This document shows, one piece after another, positions 46,200-57,745 of a stretch of DNA of 64,000 nt. The notes under the pieces were generated by a model that was not told the DNA's origin, did not search any database, and worked only from the letters and a program-made list of their open reading frames with translations. This DNA comes from Corella eumyota (taxonomy: Eukaryota > Chordata > Ascidiacea > Phlebobranchia > Corellidae), in assembly GCA_963082875.1 (NCBI GenBank), contig OY720102.1, positions 11,196,990 to 11,260,989 of the forward strand, written 5' to 3'. The translations under genes were made by a program, and so were the position numbers. How positions within the stretch are numbered: position 1 is the stretch's first letter; every line of letters starts with the position of its first letter.

Positions 46200-47760
46200 G
46201 TTGGTGGTAACGATTGGTTGTGCTCCTAAGAATTTATCAAATCACAATTTAAATTACTATTATTTCCTATTTCTGTAAAATCAGAAGAAAAAGAATCGTT
46301 ATCATTGGTATTTTCAGTTAATATCCAGTCATCTAAAGTTGCATTGCTAATAAGCGAATCTAGTAAGAATATATGAGCTACCTTTAGTCTGTCTACTGAA
46401 ACCTTATCAGTTTTATTTTCACTGTATTGCAACTTAAAAGCTTTAAGTGTTCTCTCCAAAACTTTGTAGGGTCCTTTATAAGTTGGAAGTAAGCTAGTAT
46501 GACTTGCATCATCTCTAACATACACATGGGTGCAAGTGCGTAATTTTGGGTCAATATATGCAGCGCGAGTTGCAACTCTGGTTTCAGTTGTTCGTAATCT
46601 TCTTTAAGAGCGGTTCGTAACCCAAGCAACACAAAAGGTAGATTTTCAAACCAATCAAGAGCATTGGAATAAGCCCGTAACGAAACTTTAAGACTTCTGT
46701 GTACTCTTTCGATTAACCCATTTTGAGCTGGACTGTAAGCCAATGTGAGTTCATGTTTAATATTTAGGTAATCAGTGAACTGTTTAAAAGCATTTGAAAG
46801 AAAAACGCTTCCACGATCTGTTCGTAGTTTATAAGGACAACCAAATCTAGCAATGTAATTTAAAGCAAAGGCATTGATTATTGTTTTAACTGTTACATCT
46901 TGAATCGGAACACATTCTATCCATCTTGTGAAACGGTCAATACAGGTTAAAGCAATATTTGTAACCCTGTGAAATTGGAAGATGGCCTACAATATTAATA
47001 CTGACTTCAGAAAAACGAATGTCTGGTGGGTAAAAGGTTTTTAGAGGGGTTACATTATGTCTAGTTACTTTTGATCCTTGACATGCTAGGCACGTCTGGC
47101 AAAAGGTTGAAATTCTTGAGTTCATCCTTGGCCATACGAAATTTTTTGCAATCAGTTTTTGGGTGGGTCGAACGCCTGCATGTGACAGATTGTGATATGA
47201 ATTGAAAATAGCTATATACATTTGACATGGTACAATAGGTCGTAATTTATCCGTAGAAATGTCACACAACAAAGTTACGTCATGAAAATCAAAATAGTGT
47301 TCGACCAGAACCAAATTTGAATTAGAGTTTCTTAAGTATTGTTTTTGTTGGTTTGTTTCTTGTAATTTCGTCAGCTTTTTGAAATCAATATTCGGAATGT
47401 CATCTAAGATAAGATTAACTTCATTTTGTCGTGATAATGCATCACAAGGCTAATTTAAAGTACCTTCAATGTGTCGAATATCACATGTATATTGAGAGAT
47501 AAATGCTAAGTATCTTGCATGTTTGGCATTTATACTACTATGAACAGGATTCATAGAATAAATAATTGCTTTGTGATCTGTCTCGATAAAGAAATCAAGA
47601 CAGTGCAAGAAATAGTCAAAATGTTTGAGTGCCCAATACATTTCTGTTAATTCGAGATCATAAGCAGAGTAATGAGACTGGGCTTTTCCAAAAGATTTGC
47701 TATAAAACGCAAGAGGGCGCCATTGATCCTCTACTTTTGGTAGAAATTATAACATCACTC
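46200..47760 (-). mobile_element. Ty3/gypsy pol fossil
   Basis: A minus-strand LTR-retrotransposon fossil. It holds RNase H sequence (FFIETDHKAIIYSM at 47641-47450) and the integrase zinc region with CQTCLACQGSKVTRH and IVGHLPISQGYKYCF (47314-46937). Core parts include YSPAQNGLIERVHRSLKVSL and LPFVLLGLRTALKED (46743-46560), with a C-terminal extension ending near 46226. Gag, protease and most of the reverse transcriptase are absent, and no LTRs are recognised. Several breaks. A different lineage from the fossil at 32-34.7 kb. Confidence 0.8.
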
Positions 47761-48372
47761 TGAAATGTCGAACAATAGTAACTGTTGCGTCACAATGGTA
47801 ACTGTTTTGTGATAATGTCGATTATTTCGTTACAAAATTTTTTAGGCGCCAAACTGTTATAAAAAAAAACCGCCAAGCTTTTCAGCGCGAAAACCGGCAT
47901 CTATTTTACCTAGTCTAAAAAGTCAGACATTAGTCGCAGAAATATTGTTAGCGTTTTAAACTATAGCATAAGTCAGCATGAGATGTATAACAAAATGTGA
48001 TTTTTTTAGGTTTAAGCTATTTTAAACCCCAAATATCTAAAATTAAGACTTTATCTTAATTAGTTTGTATTTAGCAAATCAAAAAGTCCTTTTCAGGGCT
48101 ACTTAGACTTTGTCTTGATTGTTTGTATCCAGCAAATCAAAAAGTCCTTTTCAGGGCTACTTTATTTTCAGGGCTATCTTGAGTTATTTTTGGTATATAT
48201 ATTTTAATTTCTTTTTAAAGGCAGGTAATTTGTTAAAAACATTTTGTCTTGCTTTTTTATATTGTAGTTAATTAATAAGTCCTATACAAGGCTACTTTTT
48301 TCGTATATACCTTAAGTCATTCATTTCTAAATTTATTTAGAAATATAACAATTTTTCAAGAATATTTTTCAG
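47760..48372. promoter_or_regulatory. Upstream region of the intron-rich MULE gene
   Basis: Holds TTTAGGCGCCAAAC (47842-47855), a palindromic E2F-like site, and a GC-richer patch to ~47940. Two tandem 60-bp copies (starting ~48046 and ~48106) share AAATCAAAAAGTCCTTTTCA and GGGCTACTT. No gene. It may include the 5' end of the following transcription unit. Confidence 0.4.
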
Positions 48373-51300
48373 AACGTACAATCATAGTGATCAACATTTA
48401 CCAGTTTATACTGTTAGAAAAAGAGCAAAATGTACACCAATGATGCCAACCAGAATTCTAGGCCAAGGAGCATGGTACGCTGTTATAAATTTTGTTAATT
48501 TTATAAAGACCCTCAATGCAATAATATATATTGTTTCAAGTTTGTTTCAACGCTTGCTGCAGCTGCTGAAGAAGTTATTCGCTTTGAAACTTTTACGATG
48601 ACAAAGTTTATAGAACGAAAAAAGGATGATCATAGATGTGTGGCTTGTTAAATATTATTTTACCTCAACTAGTAGTTATATATTGAAATATTTAACCACA
48701 CTTATTAAAGTTTTAACCACTTAAATTGTGTTTTAGCGAGTGATATGGTTTATTGGGATGAAGAAAATATTCCTTTTAAGCGAATAGAAACTATTCGGAG
48801 GGAGTGTCAACATTCGAAAGATCGAAATAAAGCGAGAAACCTTCGTGCCCAACATGGTCATGTAGTTCCCCAGGTTTGTGGGTTAGAGTTTAATACAACT
48901 GTCCTTTATTTAAAATTGCTACCAATGGTTTATTAATAAGGTTAAGGCAGGCAGAATTTTGTAATGCTTAAATATAAAGTTTGGGCAAAATCGGGTGCCA
49001 GTTTATAGTTGAAGAGTCAATCAGTCAAACTGTAGTAATGTAGTATATTTCTTACTGAGTTGATTGGTAATTTTAATTTTTAGTTAGCAGATCACTTTGA
49101 AAAAAAAAGCAACTTGTGCCTTCAGGGAACAAAAAAGTTTAACTGTACTGCTAGGCTTACCATATCAAAAATAGTCAGATTTCCAGAATATCAGGTTTTA
49201 TTAATAATTAAGATAAGTTAACTTTTTAAAATAGTTCTGATCGCAATTTTAGAGTTTAAGATAGGGTTTATGATTTAATGTTTTTAAAGTATGTATATAC
49301 TATACATTTGCCATTTTATTTATTTATTAACACTTTTTAAGATCAAATCAAGCCTTAATGAAACTGATTCTAAAAATAAAAAAAGAGCTGCCAGTGTAGA
49401 TATCAGGAAAAAATTAAAGTTACAGAATTACTTTGGCATGGTAGTTTACAAAATTAAGTTTCCACAAGACGAGGACCATAGTGGACATGTTATTGGAAAG
49501 GTTATTATTTTGTCTTAATCAATGTATTGTGTAAAACTTTTAAATTAAATATTTAAATTATATATGTATATTTATATATTATTATATTACTTAGTTTTTC
49601 CAAATTTTAATAGCACACCCATTTATAACGCCACATAATATTGTAAATAGCATAAACCCTTAGTAAATAAGTTTAATTTATAATAGTTGTATTTTCATTT
49701 AAGGCACATTCTCTTGCATTATAACTTCTAATTTTTTTACAGGACGCAGGATATATGCAAATGGTGGACAAACAAATTATTGCTAAAATTGGAAAATTGG
49801 TTGATGACGGTGTAAGCAATGTAAGAGAATTACAAAGAGCGGTTAATTTATATGTGAAGCATGACCTATTTAAAGATAAAGAAGTTCCCATTTCTACGAA
49901 TCGCCGATTTTTCCCGACCACAAGAGATTTAGCAAATCATTTTTATAAAGCATTTGTACAAAGAAAGCTCTCAAAATTTGATCAAACAAATGTAAAACTT
50001 TTAATTGATGAATGGAAAAAGTCATATGGTACTGATGACAATGTTTTGTATCGACCCTATGTCGCAGATGGAAGGGGACCAACTAGTGAAAAAAATGATG
50101 TTGAATTGGATAAAATCCCTATTATCAAAAGTAGGCAGTCACTACTATTTGTTCACCAATTTTCATGGCAAAAACGACTGCTTGAACGATATGGTCAAGA
50201 GATGTGTCTTTTAGATGCTACTTACAAAACTTCAAAATATGCTCTTCCCTTATTGTTTCTTTGTGTTAAGACTAACGTTAACTATCAGGTTGTTGGATCA
50301 TTCATTATACAAAATGAAACAGCTGATGATATTCAAGAGGCTCTTAAAGTTTTGCAAAAATGGTGTCCCAAGTGGAATCCTTCTTTTTTTATGACAGATA
50401 AGTGCGATGCTGAAATAAATGCAATTGAAGCTACATTTAAAGGTGTATATTTTATAAATAATTAAAATGTTAGATACCAAGATTATTTCGTAAGTTTAAA
50501 AAAAATATTTATTTGGTTGTTAGTTTATTTATTTTTTTTCATATATATTTTTAAACAGGCTGCCGGGTTCTTATATGTGATTTTCACCGTGAACAGGCAT
50601 GGGAGAGATGGGTAAAAAAAGGTGAAAATGGTGTTGGAGATAAAGAAAAATGGCAACTTGTGTTAAATTTATTGCGATCCATTGCTTCAGCTGATACAGA
50701 GGAAATGTTTAGCAATGCCCTTCATGACCTGCACTGCAGTGAAATTTGGAGAGAAAACAACAAATTCAAAAACTACTTTAATAATATCTGGGAACCTACA
50801 AAGGAAGTATGTTTAAGTTGTAATAACAAATTAACATGGATTTTGTTAATGACAAATATTTAACTTATGTGTATTTGTAGCGTTGGGCTTGGTTGTTCAG
50901 GAAAGGAAAGCTTCATGTTATAATTAACACCAATAATGGAGTAGAACGACAAAATAGAACTTTAAAGGAGTGTCATATTCGGTTCCGCGCTGACAAATCT
51001 TTGTCCAGTGTTATAACAGTATTACATGAGGAATTTTTGCCAGAAAATCTAAAACGGTGGAAATAGTTTTTTAATCTAGTTCTAAATTATACTTATATAT
51101 TTTTTAGTCATTTTAATGTTTAATTTCATTGGAGCTAAAGTAAATTGACAAATTTTTAGGGCCAATAAGACCTGTTTTTTGCTTTAAATACTAATTTAAA
51201 TAAGTTAAATAAAAACAATCCTTTTTAAGGCATCTAGGACTATTTTAAATTAAAAACACAGTTTTATTTTCTTTTTATTTTAGATACAAAAACGGCAATA

Positions 51301-51401
51301 TTGCTGCATCCAGCAACTACAGGCAATACAATGATTTTGTGCCAACCTATTTGCGAGACAGACCGCATATCCTAAAAATTAAAAAAAAAAAATTATTTTA
51401 A
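48373..51401 (+). CDS. Intron-rich MULE-family transposase gene, apparently intact
   Basis: Seven exons join in frame with GT-AG sites: 48737-48873, 49084-49194, 49342-49500, 49743-50442, 50559-50806, 50881-51056 and 51284-51401. An upstream exon at 48373-48474 and a doubtful one near 48530-48648 complete the N-terminus. The catalytic core has MCLLDATYKTSKYALPLLF (first Asp), SFIIQNETADDIQEALKVL, SFFMTDKCDAEINAIEATF (second Asp), VLICDFHREQAWERWVKK (Cys/His region) and NNGVERQNRTLKECHI (Glu). The C-terminus is NDFVPTYLRDRPHIL. I see no stop in the seven core exons. This contrasts with every other transposase here and suggests a young element or a domesticated gene. No terminal repeats were found. 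Confidence 0.7.
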
Positions 51402-51430
51402 TAAAAAAATTAATTTTTTGGATTGTAACA

Positions 51431-52180
51431 ATGGATTGTAACAATATCACAATCAACACGGGTGGGGGGAGTTACACAAATAACTACTACAGCGGGTGAG
51501 TAAACATTTATATTTACCGAGATGTAATATTGCTTGCTAAATTTTATTAATAATTTTAGTATTTAACCTATGTACCATATTTTGTGTTCATTTATTTTAA
51601 ATTAAATGCAATTTATGCAGAAATGCCAACAACAACAACAAGAGTAACAAAAACACATATAGAGGTGGTGTCCGAAAGGGAAATGGGGCGAAACGGGGAA
51701 GGCGCGCCAAAAAAGTGGATGCCCGCAGTATTATCTCTGCCGCAAAGTATAATTTAGTCAATATTATATAATTAACTATGACTAAAGATAATCCTGATCA
51801 TTTTTTTGCTTAACTGTTAAAATCTTATGCAAGTAATTTAAACTTCTAATGTAGATATTTTACAGAGAACAAAAAAGTGCTAGCCTGGAGCCAAACAGCT
51901 CCATCCTCTCCATTAGATCAGAGAGGTTCCAGGCTAGCCAACCTCTTCGGTATCAAGGGTCTCCCTTCGTCGCGGCGGAACAATAACATCTTCCCGCGAC
52001 GGAGAGAAGTCCCTGGCCGGAGAGGCAGCGGCAGAGGCGGGCATCCACCAGGAAGGCGTGCTTTCTTTTTCGACCCCAAGGCCCATTCGGACACCACCTA
52101 AAAATAACAATAAAATTATTTCGGCCCCAAATACCCCAAATAACAATAAAATTATTTCGGCCCCAAACAATATTGGCTGA
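51431..52180 (+). CDS. Three-exon small basic protein, copy B
   Basis: Same architecture as the gene at 593-1358. Exon 1 is 51431-51495 (MDCNNITINTGGG), exon 2 is 51621-51746 (basic, RGGVRKGNGAKRGRR and KKVDARS), and exon 3 starts at 51866. All splice sites fall at the homologous positions and phases. Exon 3 keeps SASLEP, SERFQAS and EAGIHQEGV-type segments and ends in a short internal repeat containing NNNKIISAPN, where copy A has a proline-rich tail. The two copies do not share one frame throughout exon 3, so one is probably not intact. It starts 30 bp after the MULE stop on the same strand, so the two may be one transcription unit or one element. Confidence 0.55.
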
Positions 52181-52715
52181 TAAACACTTACAAGAAACGG
52201 ACAGGTCAACCGAGTGTTACTGAAGCAAAGTTTACCTGTTAGAACAATAAGTTTTGCTTAGTTAGGTATCATATAAAAATAGTTCTAATTACTAAACGTC
52301 ACATGGGTTAAGACACATAAAGTACATAATACACCAATAAACTATGAACTAAATATTCTGGTTAACATCTTTTATGTATTTTTTTAATTAAGAATTCCAA
52401 ACAAGTTTTAATATAACGTACAATTTACGTAAGTACTTGTACCCCTGGCAACAAATATTAGTGTTTGCTGCCTTTCTTAACTTTAGTTTGAGCTTTACTC
52501 TTGTAAAAATATAACTAAAATAATTGTTATTGTATAACCAAAATAAAAGTATATATCGTACGTTAATTTAAACAATTTGACAATATATTAGTTAACAACA
52601 ATGAAGTGATTTTATTTTAAACAAAACTAAGACTGTGTTAACGTTAAACTTTGCTTTAATAACACTTAGTTGACCTGTCTTTTTCTTGCAAGAGTTTGTA
52701 AGCGTTTTTGACTGG
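52170..52715. repeat. Inverted-repeat (MITE-like) element
   Basis: GACAGGTCAACCGAGTGTTA near 52200 pairs with the complement TAACACTTAGTTGACCTGTC near 52664-52683. Imperfect arms of about 45 bp include CTTACAAGAAA on one side and TTTCTTGCAAGAGTTTGTAAG on the other. The ~450-bp interior has no coding potential. The structure fits a non-autonomous DNA transposon just after copy B. Target duplications were not resolved. Confidence 0.65.
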
Positions 52716-52860
52716 TAAATTTTTAAAATGATCAGCATAGCCATAATTTGTTAAATTTTTTTAAATACGGCCTACCCAATTAAAAATACCTAAAAAGTAC
52801 CAACTGTCTTATATAATATGGATAAATTTTGCTTTTTATGCTAAGTTTGTTTTTTGCAAA

Positions 52861-52980
52861 AAAAAGGACAACAAACGGCTCTGAGAAGGCAAAATAAGGT
52901 TATTTTCCTATGTCTGACGGCAAATGGCTTACGACGATGACGTCTTTCGTCACGTGACTCGCGAGCGTAGAGATTTTCCT
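52861..52980 (-). promoter_or_regulatory. Module T, inverted copy
   Basis: Reverse complement of 2137-2256, with the same ordered GACGTC, CACGTGAC and CTCGCGAG cores and the flanking ACAAACGGCTC. The reading frames starting at 53137 lie ~150 bp downstream, so this copy could act as their promoter. Conserved spacing of the sites over ~120 bp argues against chance. Confidence 0.5.
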
Positions 52981-53136
52981 TATTTAAATATTTACAGAAA
53001 AATTAGTGACCCACTTTGGGAGTAAACATCAAGGGTGGCTATGACAAGTCATGTATGGAGCTAAAAAATCATGCACAAATTCGGAGTAAACATCAATTAC
53101 ATTTCTAAACTCGCCTAGCTCTAAGTCTCAATTTTA

Positions 53137-53766
53137 TTGACGGACAGATTCGATACCGCTTTGGAAATTATTACCGAAATGACGTATCTGATACAATACC
53201 ACACTCGATTAGACGCGAAACAACTTTTGCTTTTACTCTTTATATTAAAAAAATATCTGGAGGGAATTTCGTTTCACAGAGTATTAGCAAATATGTCCAT
53301 CAACAAAGAACGAAATCCAAACGTAATTGATTCAATTTTAGATGCATGTTTAGCTGGGATATATTTGTGTGTTAATGAACTTAAAAAAAACATAAAAATA
53401 TAGTTCAGCGTCACGTGGCTCAACTAATGCAAGAAACAAAAACTTTTGTTATTAACAACAAACATTTGAAGGCCATCAACAAAGTTAATTGTTTATGTTT
53501 GATAGGGAACAACGAAGACCATATGAAAATCAATGATGCGTTACAAACATTAAATTTGATGGAGAACAAGTTTGGATTAAATGCAAGCAAATACAAAGTT
53601 TACGGCCATCTTTTATCTAACATCGGTGATTATTATAAAAGTAGATCACAAAACTCGGAGGCAGAAAAAATATCTTCAAGCAATCAAAGTTATTAAGAAA
53701 GCGAAAGATGTGAACGACGAATTGAGAAAAAGCTTGATCAAGTTTTGTAACTCTCGTCTAATCTAA
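53137..53766 (+). CDS. Helical/TPR-like reading frames, unrecognised gene
   Basis: Three consecutive frames cover 53137-53403, 53415-53696 and 53581-53766. The first (88 aa) is helix-rich (LEIITEMTYLIQYHTRLDAK, NVIDSILDACLAGIYLCVNE). The others contain YGHLLSNIGDYYKSRSQNSE and AIKVIKKAKDVNDELRKSL, the two-helix spacing of tetratricopeptide repeats (G-x3-SNIGDYY). The frames differ, so the gene is decayed or has introns I cannot place. Amino-acid composition is far from AT-rich noise. No family assigned. Confidence 0.4.
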
Positions 53767-53769
53767 ATC

Positions 53770-54820
53770 AACAAATAACTTTAATCCTATTTGAAAATTA
53801 ATAAATTCAATTTATTTAGCCTGTTAACAACAAACACCAAGTTTTTTTCCCAAAAGAACAAAATTGTGATCGTTTTTGTCGTCATCGTGCGTTGCAAAAC
53901 ACTTAATCTATATCAGTTTAACACTTAGTATAGTATATGATAAATGATGGGCGACGAACAAAATTAAAAACATATTGTTATGTCTGTGTGTATCGAAGTC
54001 ATTGATAGACAAGAGTCAAAACATCACAAGATAAGAATAAACAAGACTAAGCTAAACAACAAGTTGCGTTACCATGCATGATATAGCATTGCAGTCAATA
54101 CAGCCGACATCTTTTGCAAGAAATATATGATTAATTTAAATTTACTAATGAAGAAGGTGTCTGACAACTACAAGCATGTGTTAACGAAGTTCAAAGTTTT
54201 GTCAGCCAATGAAAAATGTTCTTTTTAAAACACCAAAGGTGGTAAATCTTTTGACAGAGTGAGTGACATAAAAGGGCTTATGGATGGTTGTGAGTTTGGA
54301 GATCAAGCTTAGGAAGACAGACGTCCACTCTTTATTTTTTTATCCACTTAACAACATTTTAAGTTAAATGCATTCGTCTCCACATGGTCGTGACGCTTTC
54401 ATGGAGTACTATTGCAACAGCGCCGCTTGTGACCAACAATTTTCATACATCGCAAATCAACGTTTTGTATTTGTTTTTTTAAGCGTGTTACTACTTTTAC
54501 CCTTGACCTAATTTTATTTTTGATTGTTTTAATTTAAAACAGCTTAACTTTTGCAAATTCCCCTTTTACTTATTTACTAAACGACTATAAATTATATTAA
54601 ACCTTTCATAATTGTTTAAATAATTAAATTGATTTTTTTTATTTCCACTAAAGCTAGGCAACATCAATTTTTGAGCTGTACCTGCTGTCAAAAAACTGAA
54701 TATAACAATAACACTTTAGGAATTTAATTTTTAAGGTTTCATAGAAGCCAAAATTTTAACTGGTTATCTAAGTAACACCAAAACAAGTTGCAAAAAATAT
54801 AACTTAAATTAACAATTACA
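53770..54820. other. No gene seen
   Basis: AT-rich DNA with no supportable coding or RNA feature. 53860-54340 is of more balanced composition and may be decayed repeat DNA. Confidence 0.35.
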
Positions 54821-54824
54821 TAGT

Positions 54825-55010
54825 AATATTTAGTTCAATATTCAGCTCCAAGTTTAAAATTCGGCTCAAGATCACGAATTTAGTTCAATATTCAGCTCAA
54901 GATCACAAATTTAGTTTAATATTTAGCTACAAGTTTAAAATTTAGTTCAATATTTAGCTCCAAGTTTAAAATTTAGTTCAATATTTAGCTCAAGATTACC
55001 AATTTAATTT
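54825..55010. repeat. ~32-bp tandem repeat
   Basis: Units built on TTTAGTTCAATATTTAGCTC, alternately followed by AAGATCAC and CAAGTTTAAAA, recur five to six times. A two-unit alternation suggests a higher-order duplication. Confidence 0.8.
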
Positions 55011-55900
55011 AATTCATTAAAACAAATTTTTATTTATGTTTTGTTAGAACTTAAAACCTAACGCGAATTTTTAACCCAAAATCTTTAATCCGTACTAAAA
55101 CATGTTTCTAAGACTAAAATTCAAAAAAAAAAAATTATTCTAAAAACTAATATGCAAATTTATCGTAACAACCAATTCAATTTTTTTTATATATTATACT
55201 TTTTGTTAAATTTTATTTTGAATTTTGATAAAATACGGTGTTACGTTGATATCAAACGCGGGTTTTACGTCGTGGACTTCCCACAGTTAGATGAAAAATT
55301 ACGCAGGCCACAAGCGCCCGTCTCTAATCCGTTTTAAAAAGACATTTTTGGAACAAAAATTTAAAAAATAAATATTCTAAAAACTAACATATATATTTTT
55401 CATTTTGAATATCGGTTAAATATGGTCTTAAACTGACATTTTACGCGGCAATTTCGTCACCGACCAACCTTCTGGTCCCCATACAAAGTACATACAAAAT
55501 CAACAGTATTATAGAGAAAATAAAATTTATTAAAAAAGGATAGAAGTTAAAAAGATTTTTTTTGAAAATATTAGTATTATAGCGGAAAGAACCAAAAAAA
55601 TGTATTAAAAGAAATGAATTATATTGTAAAGAAGTAAAAAAGGATTTTACTAAAATATAATAAGGTATTAGTACTAAAACATATATTTATTTATAAATAA
55701 ATCAAACAAATAAATACCTAGACATGTAAACATGTATTTTATACATTCTTCGCTTTTTCACTTCTATTTAACTGCTACAATTCAATAAAATTGGAAACAT
55801 CCAAACTTATCTCATCAGTTTTTCCGCTTAAGTAAACACAAGTATCAGTGTCAACTTTTCACTAACACTTTTTACTTAACAAATTTAAAATATACTAATA
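55011..55900. other. AT-rich, one short unassigned frame
   Basis: A 61-aa frame at 55152-55337 ends VDFPQLDEKLRRPQAPVSNP, a less AT-driven stretch that may be a former exon. Nothing else is supported. Confidence 0.3.
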
Positions 55901-55904
55901 CTCT

Positions 55905-56200
55905 CTATCACCACCAAGTAATGGTTTATAACAGAATTCACACTTATTCCTAAATTCTCCATCGCCACCTAGAAATGGTTTATAGCAGAATTTACACTTT
56001 TCCCTAAATTCTTTATCGCCACTTAGTAATGGTTTATAAAAGGATTCGCACTTAATCCTAAATTTTCCATCGCAACCCAGTAATGGTTAAAATAGGATTT
56101 ACACCTTATTCTAAATTCTCTATCGCCACCTAAGAATGGTTTATAACAGGTTTTGCACTCTCTTGCGCCACCCAGTAATGGTTTATAAATTCACTCGCAT
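55905..56200. repeat. 54-bp minisatellite
   Basis: ATGGTTTATA recurs at 55921, 55975, 56029, 56083 (diverged), 56136 and 56178. The first five starts are 53-54 bp apart and the last unit is shortened. Units include CCTAAATTCTCCATCGCCAC. Confidence 0.9.
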
Positions 56201-56445
56201 TACTACTGTTTTTTACAAGATTATTTTGAAATAACGCAAACGCCATTAAAAAGCGCCAAATGTTATTGATTTAAATTTATTATATGTTCTTTCATTTTAT
56301 GTAATAAAAATCCATTAAAAAATAAACTATATAGCTTCAATAAAATATTTATTTAAACGGCATGTAATTGCAATACGTTTATTAATATGAAAAATTAAAA
56401 TTTTTCTAGTTGTTATGTTAAAACTATATAAAAAAAACTATTATA

Positions 56446-56604
56446 AAATAGAATAGTTTTCACTTCATCCAAAACGACTTTTGTGATAAAGACACCGTGT
56501 CGCCAAGTTGCAATTATAAACGTGATGGAACTCGTTGCTTGCAGGATTTCAATGATTGCAGAGGCGTTTTAGGAAGAGCTAAGTTCAAAAAAGGGAGGAA
56601 ATAA
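56446..56604 (+). CDS. Small cysteine-containing frame
   Basis: An open stretch on the plus strand gives SPSCNYKRDGTRCLQDFNDC, then a basic tail GRAKFKKGRK and a stop at ~56602-56604. The Cys spacing (C-x8-C-x6-C) and basic tail could be a single exon of a secreted or DNA-binding protein. No start or splice acceptor can be fixed and no family is recognised. Confidence 0.25.
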
Positions 56605-57500
56605 AACAGCATGGTTCGTAAGTGCACAGTATGATATTTTAACAATGCCATGTTATTTAGTAGAACCATATATATTTCGAATCGTTAAAGTTTTTTTTTC
56701 CCACCGCATAAATATATTTCTTGACTCTTGTTTTTATTGAGACTGAGAATTTTAAAATAAAAATATATTTTAAATAATAGTAAGGTATAAAGTTCAAGCA
56801 AAATAATCCATAATCGCATGATTTATGAATTCACCTATATAGACAAACATATTATAGAAACATCCCTAATAATAACAACTGTACGCCAACTTGATCTCTT
56901 CGTTAGCCTAGCTTTTAAGCAAACTAACGAAAAATCCTTAAGAACAAATGCATTACAGAAAAACATTAAATTACAATTTCAGTTGCTTTGAGTTGCTTTT
57001 TTTTAGATTTTACACCATTACCTAATTTTTTTAAATTGTATTGTTATTGTAGGTAAAGTTATTTGATTAATAGTTTATTGGATATATTTCGGTTGGAATT
57101 TTATCTTTAGTAAAATACGACTGTTTTGTATTGTTTAACCTTTTAAGTTAATTGAGGTTTGACTCCGTTTGCTGTTAAGCAACTTAGTGAAATTGTCTGA
57201 CTATAAGTCCAGTAATAAGCAACACACCAGAATAACCTTGTACGTCGTATATTTCTCAGGCAAGAAATACTTATTATTAATTTTGGTAATACGTTGGCGA
57301 GTCAATACGCAAAACACAGAATGGAATAAAGACTAATTATGAATTGTTACAGAATAAAATATTATTTCTTCGAACTCTAAGTCATGATAACATACACTTT
57401 TCCGCTTTACACCTCCATCGTTAGAGGTCTATCGACATACACATATATAATGCAATAATAAGAAAGGCTTTGAAAAAGGGAAGGAAGTTTTAGATAAAGG
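56605..57500. other. AT-rich flank of the parvovirus-like element
   Basis: No gene seen. A TATA-like CATATATAATGC at ~57442-57453 lies 60-90 bp before the first frame of the element and could be its promoter. Confidence 0.35.
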
Positions 57501-57514
57501 GCTACGTCATATAA

Positions 57515-57733
57515 TTAAAACAAACTAAAGTTAATTTGGGCCGCCAGGTTAAGAATGTGTTTGGGTGCAACAGGAAACCGATGCAAGTAGATGACGACCT
57601 CTTGGTATGTCCGGCTAACAAAACTTGGGTTTCAGTATGTAATATAGTAGAGTCAGACGTGAGCGAAACGACCGACTGGCTTGTTATAATTCCGCGGAAA
57701 AAAACGCAAGCCAGGCCGGTCGGAAAAAATTAA
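57515..57733 (+). CDS. Small frame upstream of the capsid gene
   Basis: Open from ~57515 without an ATG near its start. It encodes GRQVKNVFGCNRKPMQVDDD, TWVSVCNIVES and WLVIIPRKKTQARPVGKN, ending 12 bp before the capsid ATG. The hairpin (57677-57713) lies inside it, so DNA structure and coding overlap, or the frame is a relic. It may be the 3' part of a spliced or truncated gene. No family recognised. Confidence 0.35.
   Translation, partial: LKQTKVNLGRQVKNVFGCNRKPMQVDDDLLVCPANKTWVSVCNIVESDVSETTDWLVIIPRKKTQARPVGKN
57677..57720 (+). promoter_or_regulatory. Hairpin 1 before the capsid gene
   Basis: TGGCTTG at 57677-57683 pairs with CAAGCCA at 57707-57713 across a 23-nt loop, followed by GGCCGGT. 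The same arms, loop length and tail occur at 59185-59228. The loop sequences differ, so the structure rather than the loop is shared. It is a candidate recognition or nicking site for the HUH protein, or a relic of a terminal palindrome. Confidence 0.7.
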
Positions 57734-57745
57734 TCATATATAGAC

